From Cyprinodon diabolis (lineage: Eukaryota > Chordata > Actinopteri > Cyprinodontiformes > Cyprinodontidae), in NCBI GenBank assembly GCA_030533445.1, contig CM060075.1, positions 39,889,719-39,953,718 of the forward strand: a DNA stretch of 64,000 bases. Reading direction: 5' to 3'. Position numbers and translations under genes: made by a program. Each line of letters opens with the position of its first letter. The stretch's first letter is position 1. Below, piece by piece: positions 57,230 to 64,000 of this stretch. Below the pieces are notes generated by a model. It was not told the origin of the DNA and searched no databases. It saw nothing but the letters and a program-made list of their open reading frames with translations.

Positions 57230-58475
57230 ATCCTTTAACCAAGCAGTAGGGGGTGTTGTCGAGCTGAAGGAGGAGTCTCATTGAGCCCAGTGGGACTACC
57301 AAGGCAGAAAGCAGGTATCGTGAGGTCAAGCATGCAGCTGCCCGGGCGGTAGCAGAGGCAATATCTCAGACCTCAGTTGGCCTCAAAGCAATTCTGGTAC
57401 ACTGTCCTGCGCCTCCGGAGGGAAAAGCAGTGCTTTGCTAACACTGCTTTCAGTGGGAGTAGGGAGCTGCTGACCCTGAAATAGGTTGGACAGTGGAAGG
57501 AATACTTTGAGGATCTCTCCGATCCGGCTAATACGCTTCGCAATGGAAGAAGAGACGAGGTACAAGAGGCTGGATTCGTTTATCACCCAGGCTGAAGTCA
57601 TGGAGGTGGCCAGAAAACTCTGCTGTGGCAAAGCTTTAGGGGTGGATGAGAACCGCCCAGTGTACCTAAAGATCTGGATGTTGTCAGGCTGCCATGGCCG
57701 ACACGCCTCTTCAACATTGCGTGGATGTCTGGGACAGTGTTTCTGAACTTGCAGAGTAGGGAGGCGCTTCAGGAAATCGGAGTCAGGGACTCTTTACAAG
57801 GAGCCATCTGGTCTCCATTCAAGTAGAGGAGTTTGGTCCACATTGCCAGCATTGTCGGACCTTTTACCGGTGCAGGTAGGACTCCGAAAATGCTGCCCTT
57901 ATGTCACCGGTCCTGTTTATCAACTTTATGGCCAGGTTTGGGTCCATTCATCGGTTACCATTTGCATGTTTCCAAGCGATACAAGGCTTTGTCTATATAA
58001 GACTCAAACTCACTGCAGATCCAGACATTTGAATTGAGAAAGCTTCCTGGAGAGGTGGCGAAACGTCTTCAAATCTTGGAAACCAAGTTCAGTGGATATT
58101 TTTTGAATTTTTACGGAATGACTATGACCTGGATGACTGAGAATCTTCATCAGCATTTATGGCCAGGATTTCTAGGCCCAGCCAAGGGACAGAGGGGTCC
58201 AGTTTGAGGACCAGCTGATCTTGTCCCTGCTTTTTGCGGATAACATGGTTCTGCTGGCTCCCTACTGCAAAGACCTACAGCATTCACAGGAGTGGTTCTC
58301 ACCAAAGTGTGAAGCGGCCCGGATGAGAATCCGCTCCTCCAAAGCCGGGGTCATGGTTCTCTACTCGAAAAAGGTGGCTTGTCCCCTTCCGGTTAGAGTA
58401 GAGTTCCTGCCTCCAATGAAGGAGTTCAAGTATCTTGGGGTCCTGTTCATGACTGAGGGAAGAATGGAGCTGTGA
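57230..58475 (+). pseudogene. Non-LTR retrotransposon ORF remnant
   Basis: Decayed RT-bearing element. Early part: KAESRYREVKHAAARAVAEA near 57303-57362, then WKEYFEDLSDP near 57492. The catalytic box survives as SLLFADNMVLLAPYCKDLQ at 58224 (FADD changed to FADN), followed by SKAGVMVLYSKKV and EFKYLGVLFMTEGRMEL to 58475. The middle is interrupted by the insertion at 57937-58155. Multiple frameshifts and the D-to-N change mean it is dead. Clade not assigned. Confidence 0.75.
57925..58167 (+). mobile_element. Penelope-like 3'-end insertion with 12-bp duplication
   Basis: The segment 57937-58155 (219 bp) is flanked by TTTATGGCCAGG on both sides (57925-57936 and 58156-58167) and splits the LINE. 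It contains CTATATAAGACTCAAACTCA, GAGAAAGCTTCCTGGAGAGG, GGCGAAACGTCTTCAA and TGACCTGGATGACTGAG. The middle is the same sequence as the inverted pair at 4748-5023. The target duplication shows this is a complete, mobile 3' unit rather than random homology. The class is inferred from recall. Confidence 0.6.
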
Positions 58476-58489
58476 AAACTACTTTTTTT

Positions 58490-59343
58490 TTCTTTTATCA
58501 CTAAAATAGCACACAAGAACATCTTAGAGTGTCTAAATTGTTTTTCTCCAGGTCCCTTTAGAGTGTCCTCAACAACAGCAGATCCATTAAAGACTAGAGT
58601 TTCCTAAATAAGTCAAATCTTCAGTTAAAATATTGGAGTTGATTTTTTTTATAAATATACAGATACTTCCTCACTCAGAGAATCTAAAAGAGGAAATATT
58701 TGACAATGAATGTTTCCATTAAGCCCATTACTTTAATCCAGATTATTTTTCCTATTGGTCTGATGTGATATTCTGATCATAAATATCGCATAAGCAGAAA
58801 AATCATCAGTCCGAGAGGAATTCATCTGTAGTGGTCTATTGAAAGGATTAACTGAAAGAAATTAACTTTAAAAATAATGTCATCTATTGACCTTTACATA
58901 ATTTATGATCATTTAGTCACACATTCTTTTACCAAGTCACACTGAAAACCAGAATTACAAGACCTATTTTAAAACGTTAATTTATTAACCTCATAGTTTC
59001 CATAATCATTCAAAATAAACAGTTCCCAGTGATTCATTTTTAATTGAGGAGGATCTTTCTCAGCCAAAGTTCATTAACATCAGATGAGGAATTTCAAAAT
59101 AAAGCCCCTAAAAATCGAACTAATTTTGCCACCTTACCCAGATCGCTGTTAGTTTGATTCTTAACATCAGGGCCCCTTTTCAAAAAGTGAAAGAAGTAAC
59201 AATAGTTCTGGGGTAAATATCTTGCATATCGTGTGGTTTCACTGTTACAAAGCCTGAGTTGATCTAGATACCTCTCACTGTAGCTCTATCATCCTGTTCC
59301 TAACTTCTAACCCTTCACCTTTCACAGGCCATGTATATCATGG
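58490..59343. other. Unassigned stretch
   Basis: About 850 bp of AT-rich DNA, no gene or repeat recognised. Confidence 0.45.
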
Positions 59344-59572
59344 CCATATATCAGGGATGGAACGGTTAATGAAAACTGTCCGAACCGTTCAGTTCGACTG
59401 TCTCGGTTCGATTCGCGTGTGTTGCGTAGGCAAAGCGTTTACACTCCAGAGCAGAAGGTGGCGGTACTGCGACCAAAGCCAACCACCAGTAGTAAACAAG
59501 AAGAAGAAGAAGCGAAGCAGCGTAGCCGGGTGTAGCAGAAAAAAATCAGTTGTTGTGGAGAATTGTGTGGGT

Positions 59573-59749
59573 ATGGCGAGTGGGAAAGAACAGGAGTTGG
59601 AAGACGCGCCAGCAGCACTTTATAGGTCTGCTGTATGGGACCGCTTTGCATTTAGAGTGACCTACGATGACGGCGGAAAGAAAGTTGTGGATAAAAGTGC
59701 AACAGTGTGCAAGCATTGTGCAACACCTGTTATACTATACAAGACATAA
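59573..59749 (+). pseudogene. BED-finger hAT transposase N terminus
   Basis: MASGKEQELEDAPAALYRSA, VWDRFAFRVTYDDGGKKVVD, then KSATVCKHCATP: the start of a ZBED-like transposase with the first C-x2-C pair of its zinc finger. The frame is cut by the MITE at 59752. The inverted sister copy carries the same sequence and continues as CATRFVYANSNMTNISG, completing more of the BED finger. Confidence 0.82.
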
Positions 59750-59930
59750 TTATGGTGGCCGGGAGGTGCAAACCAATATTACAGAATCTAAAAGACTTTT
59801 ACAAGTTCCAAAACAAAGTATTTTTTCAGAAAACAAATTTACATTTAAAAAAACACTTTAAACTTAAAACACACAGTTTTTTTTAGATTTTGTACTGTTG
59901 GTTTGCACCTCCCAGCCAGCATACATAATA
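59744..59930. mobile_element. 171-bp MITE nested in the hAT
   Basis: The element 59752-59922 has inverted ends ATGGTGGCCGGGAGGTGCAA and TTGCACCTCCCAGCCAGCAT and flanks ACATAATT/ACATAATA matching at 7 of 8. Its absence from the sister copy at 60248 shows it was inserted after the two hAT copies diverged. Confidence 0.85.
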
Positions 59931-60239
59931 GATTTTCCTAACAATCAACATATACCGAACCGAAAACCGTGACCATGAAACCATGAACCGAACCGAACCG
60001 TGGATTTTGTGAACCGTTCCACCCTTACCATATATATCAATCTGGAAAGGAGCTGGTAGAGCCTGATTCCAAAGGGATGTCTTGATCCAATGTCAATGTC
60101 TAATATCGGTCCGATATTAACCAAAAAACTAATATTGCATAATACTGGCTGTATCTAAAATCACTGGTTTATATTACATTGGTAAGTTGTTCTCATAACT
60201 ATGTTCTCTGTTTTAGTGATAGTACTTGATCAAGCCTTA

Positions 60240-60786
60240 CACTACACTAGGGGTGGAACGGTTCATAAAATCCACGGTTCGGTTCACGGTTTCGTGGTCA
60301 CGGTTTTCGGTTCGGTATATGTTGATTGTTAGCCTGAAATGTTGGTCATGTTGCTGTTAGCATAAACAAAACGTGTTGCACAATGCTCGCACACTGTTGC
60401 ACTTTTATCCACAGCTTTCTTCCCGCCGTCATCGTAGGTCACTCTAAATGCAAAGTGGTCCCATACAGCAGACCTATAAAGTGCTGCTGGCGCGTCTTCC
60501 AACTCTTGTTCTTTCCCACTCGCCATTCCGACACAATTCTCCACAACAACTGATTTTTTTCCCTGCTACACCCGGCTAAGCTGCTTCGCTTCTTCTTCTT
60601 CTTGTTTACTACTGGTGGTTGGCTTCGGTCGCAGTACCGCCACCTTCTGCTCTGGAGTGTAAACGCTTTGCCTATGAGAAAAAGGAGCAGCGCATGAACC
60701 GAACGAAACACACACGAACCGAACCGAGACAGTCGAACCAAACGATTCAGACGGTTTTCAAAAACCGTTCCATCCCTACACTTCAC
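60240..60786 (-). mobile_element. hAT element with GGAACGGTT ends, copy 2 (inverted)
   Basis: The element 60248-60778 (531 bp) runs TAGGGGTGGAACGGTTC to ACCGTTCCATCCCTA. Flanks CACTACAC and CACTTCAC match at 7 of 8. It is in opposite orientation to the copy at 59352, so the pair forms an inverted arrangement about 220 bp apart. Confidence 0.9.
60329..60526 (-). pseudogene. BED-finger hAT transposase N terminus, copy 2
   Basis: From MASGKEQELEDAP at 60526, through VWDHFAFRVTYDDGG, to CEHCATRFVYANSNMTNISG and a stop. It has the C-x2-C half of the BED finger; the downstream H-x(3-5)-H and the whole catalytic domain are deleted. Not functional. Confidence 0.82.
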
Positions 60787-60883
60787 TACAAAATAAGTAA
60801 TAAAAGCACATATGTTACGTGCTTATATTCGGGTCAGAATCGCTCCCAAACCAAATCAGTATCAGAAATGAAATAGTTGGGGC

Positions 60884-60965
60884 GTGCAGGTGGTGCAGTG
60901 GTTAGTTCGCAGGACCTAACCACCAAATCTAACCTTTGGTCCTTTGCTGTCCTATTGAAAAAAAC
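60884..60965 (+). mobile_element. SINE fragment
   Basis: GGGCGTGCAGGTGGTGCAGT and GGTCCTTTGCTGTCC match parts of the SINE at 16667-16889, here on the plus strand and internally deleted, followed by an A-rich run at 60980-60997. Confidence 0.6.
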
Positions 60966-61116
60966 AGGCTTCCGTGACTCAAAAAAAAAAAAAAAAGTAT
61001 CAGAATAGACCTACTAAAAGTCAGCGGAAACTGTTTAGAACCAATCAGAGAACTATGGATGTGGGGTAAAAAAGTATTTTTAAAACAAAGGAAATCTCTT
61101 TCAGCCGGCATTTTTA

Positions 61117-61495
61117 GAAAATGTAACATCCATCCATTATCCGACACGCCTGTCCCAAGTGGGGTCACAAGGGGTGCTGGTGCCTATCTCCAGCAGTCAA
61201 CGGGCGAGAGGCGGGGTACACCCTGGACAGGTCGCCAGTCCATCACAGGGCAACACAGAGGACAAACAACCATTCATGCACACACTCACACCTAAGGACA
61301 ATTTAGGGAAGCCAATCAACCTAACAGTCATGTTTTTGGACTGTGGGAGGAAGCCGGAGTGAACCCACGCATGCTCAGGGAGAACATGCAAACTCCATGC
61401 AGAAAGACCCTGGGCCGGGAATCGAACCCAGAACCTTCTTGCTGCAATGCAGCAGTGCCACCCACTGTTCCACTGAGCAGCCCGAAAATGTAACA
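61117..61495 (-). mobile_element. Full-length tRNA-derived SINE
   Basis: The element 61129-61483 (355 bp) is flanked by a perfect 12-bp duplication GAAAATGTAACA (61117-61128 and 61484-61495). On the minus strand it starts GGGCTGCTCAGTGGAACAGT. It has an RNA polymerase III box B, GGTTCGATTCC (as GGAATCGAACC on the plus strand at 61418-61428). It ends in ...GGATAATGGATGGA. The overlapping frames of 61-121 codons are not genes. Perfect duplication suggests a fairly young insertion. Confidence 0.93.
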
Positions 61496-62693
61496 ATATA
61501 AACAAATATTTCTGGATATAATAAAGACATGAATAAAAGATTGCTCCATTGAAGATGCAATCTTGAATGTTATGGTTACAGAGAAGCGCTGCTGCATTAT
61601 GGGCCCGCCTCCTACGCCGTGATTGGTCAGCTCTGTTTGAGACCGCAGAGTTCTGAACCTAACCAGGCTGACTTTACACCTTATACACCCCATGTAAGTC
61701 AGTCAGACAGTCTGGCCGGGTTAACTCTAGACTGCTGAGGTGAATCTATGCAGCCTTTACAGACGTTATTATGGAAAGACATAAATGATGCTGGTCAAAC
61801 TGGGACTACAAAAAAAAAAGTTAAACAAATGTTGCAAAGAGCTGAAAATCTCCCTTAAAATGCATTTTTTATAGAGTAGTAGTGTATATATTATTGATAA
61901 GGGGAAGAGCTGCGGCAAAGGTCCACAGACCGCGCCTCAAACCTGCAGCTGCATCGCGGACCAAAGCCTCTGTATACAGGTCATGACTGAACCCCTGCAC
62001 CACAACCACAGGTCTCTCTTTTAACCTTTTAAAGCCGTGACTTTTTTGATACGTGACTTTTTTTTAGACCCCTGCATCAGTGTGGTATTTTTGTTCTAGA
62101 AAACCCTGACTTAAACAACCAGACACATGTAGGGAACAGAAAACACATAAAAGATTAAATAGAAATGCCTGATGTAACAATATTGATGCAAATAAATGGT
62201 CTAATTTAGGTTGCACAAAATGTATATTTTATTTTATTTGTCAGAAAGTTCCGTGACAAAATGTCCTATCAATTATTTCTTGCTCCAGACTTTAAAGAGT
62301 TTTAAGAGGGGAGCCAGTAACAAATTCTTCTATGCAACTATATCAAACGATCAGATACCAAAAGATCAGATATTTTCAGTCAGCCACCAAATAACAGGAA
62401 GCTCTACTCTTTTGCTTATATGTGAGCTCTTCTCCTGTCTACCTGCAGCAACGCGGTCAAGTAACTAAGAATAAATAGTTTGTTAGAGTATTAAAGTTTC
62501 TGAAGACGAATGATCTCAACTTTCAACCGCTTCCTTTCTAAATGTGGCTCATTATTTCTATACATGTTAGTAACGACATGACGTAATGGCAAAAATGAAA
62601 CAGGGAAAGTCCACAACATGGAGACAATCTGCCAGGAAGTGACAGACGGTACAACGATGGGCAGACATATTTGGATATTTTCTTTTTGAATAG
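61496..62693. other. Mostly unassigned stretch with a SINE piece
   Basis: Near 61905-62010, GCTGCGGCAAAGGTCCACAG and GGACCAAAGCCTCTGTATAC resemble the 16667-16889 SINE in minus orientation. The remainder has no recognised gene. Confidence 0.45.
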
Positions 62694-63077
62694 ATTGATA
62701 CAACGGGTGAAACAATTAACTGGACTAATCGTGATTAATTGAGTATTGAAAGAATCGTAAACTAATTTAGTAATCAATTAATCGTTTACTGGAGTATAGA
62801 GAATCTTAAACATGCTTTTAGCTCAAAGAGCAACCCACTTAGCAATTGTACCAAAATTGTAAAAAAAAAAAAAAAGAAGATATTTAAGATAAAATTATTT
62901 TTCATCCATCAATATTCTCCATCAAAAACTCCTCATGTGGCGACGTTTTAGCTTAACCTGGTTTAATTTTGCAAAAAGTCTTCTTTAAGGAAACTTTTTC
63001 TATCTGATTAATCGAAAAAATAATCGATAGATGAAGCGATTTGCAAAATAATATTTAGTTGCAGCAATAGTTGATAT
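62694..63077 (-). mobile_element. hAT MITE (TAGGGCTGCAAC family), inverted copy
   Basis: The element spans about 62702-63069. Reverse-complement features match 23179-23503: TTGCTGCAACTAAATATTAT at the right edge, TCGATTATTTTTTCGATTAA inside. Flanks ATTGATAC and GTTGATAT match at 6 of 8, consistent with an older insertion. Confidence 0.7.
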
Positions 63078-63412
63078 GTTCATGCGTTCACTGATTCATG
63101 AACACATTCAGCAGCCATGCCAACAGATCAGCTGAAGCACAAAGCTGCTCCCTCCATTTAGTATCCATCTTGAATGCTTAGTTTGATTTATTAATGTTTC
63201 TTTTTCATTTAAATTAAGACCTGTGTGCCCTCTGATAGTCGCTCCGTCCCCTGATAGCTCCGTTTCGACTACATGCTACACGGTTTTGAAATTCCCCTCC
63301 AGACATTTTTTTAAGGTTTGAAAAGTAGGACATGCCCGGGAAAAAGAGGACGTCTGGTCCCCTTACCATATCAACAATTTGATGTTTCAGTCAGTGAGTG
63401 CTTGTTGCTATT

Positions 63413-64000
63413 AGGGCTGGGCGATAATTCAATAACGATATATATCGATCGATAGACGTGTGGCGCAATAGAAAAAAAAAGAGGGTCGATAAAAGTTCGA
63501 TAAAAAAGAATAGCAGTTTTCCTTCCTTCTCATTGTAGCCTAGCATGTAGGTTTATGCTAATCACTGCTTCCTCCCAAGCAATCACAATCGCGGACCCAG
63601 GCACGCCGTCACCAAGCGCCGCCCTCTCAAACCACAACACAGAGCACATGCAGATGTCGCAGCAAGGAGAGATGGAGGAAATTGTTTCAAAGAAGGGTTT
63701 TTGTAGTTCGGCAGTCTGGCAGTATTTCGGTCATGGCAAGTCGGACAAAAAACAAACCACAGTCATCTGTAAAATGTGTCGGGAACCAGTGAAAACCAAG
63801 TCTGATAACACAACCAACTTTTTTTTTTTTATCATCTCAGCCGCTCACACCCGCAGGATTACGAGCTGTGTAGGCCCCGGCGCGGCTCTCCTCCGAGTAA
63901 TCTTCAGGAATTTCGGGAAAATATATATATATATTTTCAGTTCTGGGCAGTTTCCCACGTAGTTCTAACAATTGAGATAAAAATGCTGAGGGGCCAGAAA
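63413..64000 (+). mobile_element. hAT element, left part (runs off the window)
   Basis: Starts TAGGGCTGGGCGATAATTCA, a standard hAT left end, followed by GATATATATCGATCGATAG and then a transposase start. The right end and target duplication lie beyond the window. Confidence 0.8.
63672..63962 (+). pseudogene. BED-finger hAT transposase N terminus, frameshifted
   Basis: From MEEIVSKKGF (63672; in-frame upstream ATGs exist back to 63555) through SSAVWQYFGHGKSDKKQTTV and ICKMCREPVKTKSDNTTN. The C-x2-C half of a BED finger is present. At the T run near 63821-63831 the frame slips: the expected second half, YHLSRSHPQDYE with the His ligands, is in another frame just after. One or two extra T in the run would explain it, so it is either a real frameshift or a homopolymer sequencing error. 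The rest of the transposase is outside the window. Confidence 0.78.

Larger units (their letters stand above)
59344..60035 (+). mobile_element. hAT element with GGAACGGTT ends, copy 1
   Basis: The element 59352-60027 (676 bp) has a perfect 8-bp duplication CCATATAT (59344-59351 and 60028-60035). Its ends are CAGGGATGGAACGGTT and GAACCGTTCCACCCTTA, with many CGGTTCGGTT subterminal repeats. It retains a BED-finger transposase start and carries a nested MITE. An inverted sister copy lies 220 bp away. Confidence 0.92.

Overview
The window is vertebrate nuclear DNA, almost certainly from a ray-finned (teleost) fish. Coding density is extremely low, genes are split into small exons with GT/AG introns, and the repeat load is typically teleost: Tc1-like elements, many hAT elements and MITEs, Rex/L2-type LINEs, tRNA-derived SINEs, a PIF-Harbinger derivative, solo LTRs and probable Penelope-like fragments. 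There are no operons, no tRNA or rRNA genes and no CRISPR. The species is not decidable from the sequence.

Only two host loci could be supported. (1) A minus-strand first coding exon at 40260-40304 encodes MSVAGLKKQFHKATQ followed by a consensus splice donor. This is exactly the start of endophilin-A1 (SH3GL2), an SH3/BAR membrane-curvature protein of synaptic vesicle endocytosis. No later endophilin exon was found to its left, so positions 1-40259 are probably the long first intron, and the sequence to its right is 5' flank. (2) Minus-strand exons at 55283-55991 encode one IgV domain, a short stalk and a transmembrane segment, all in phase 1. This is a butyrophilin/B7-like immune receptor fragment; its signal-peptide and tail exons were not found.

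Everything else that can be recognised is mobile DNA. Two Tc1-like transposons look structurally complete, with open DD34E transposase frames and TA duplications (355-1966, plus; 46413-47660, minus). At least a dozen non-autonomous hAT-type elements can be delimited to the base by 8-bp target-site duplications, often perfect. Two same-family 1.3-kb copies lie at 10950-12242 and 51586-52891. Several carry remnants of BED zinc-finger transposases (19 kb, 59.5 kb, 60.4 kb, 63.6 kb).

Region by region: 0-2 kb, intact Tc1; 3.7-6.6 kb, a Russian-doll nest of two hATs, two solo LTRs and a Penelope-like insertion; 8.9-10 kb, a transposon filled with palindromic GCGAGATCTCGC repeats; 11-12 kb, hAT; 13.5-15.2 kb, MITEs and a Tc1 relic; 16.7-19.7 kb, SINE, LINE with a nested A-tailed retroposon, and a BED hAT; 22-26.8 kb, a P2X7-like repeat ORF and three hATs; 27-37 kb, intron-like DNA with LINE tails, a foldback element, Tc1 relics and MITEs; 39-42 kb, endophilin promoter region and MITEs; 43.6-49.9 kb, a Rex-type LINE, Tc1 elements and a Harbinger derivative; 51.5-55 kb, hAT and the second P2X7-like repeat; 55-56 kb, Ig gene; 57-58.5 kb, LINE with a second Penelope-like insertion; 59-64 kb, a cluster of BED hATs and SINEs.

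Identifications rest on motifs and structure read by eye. Family names for the older relics are the least secure part.
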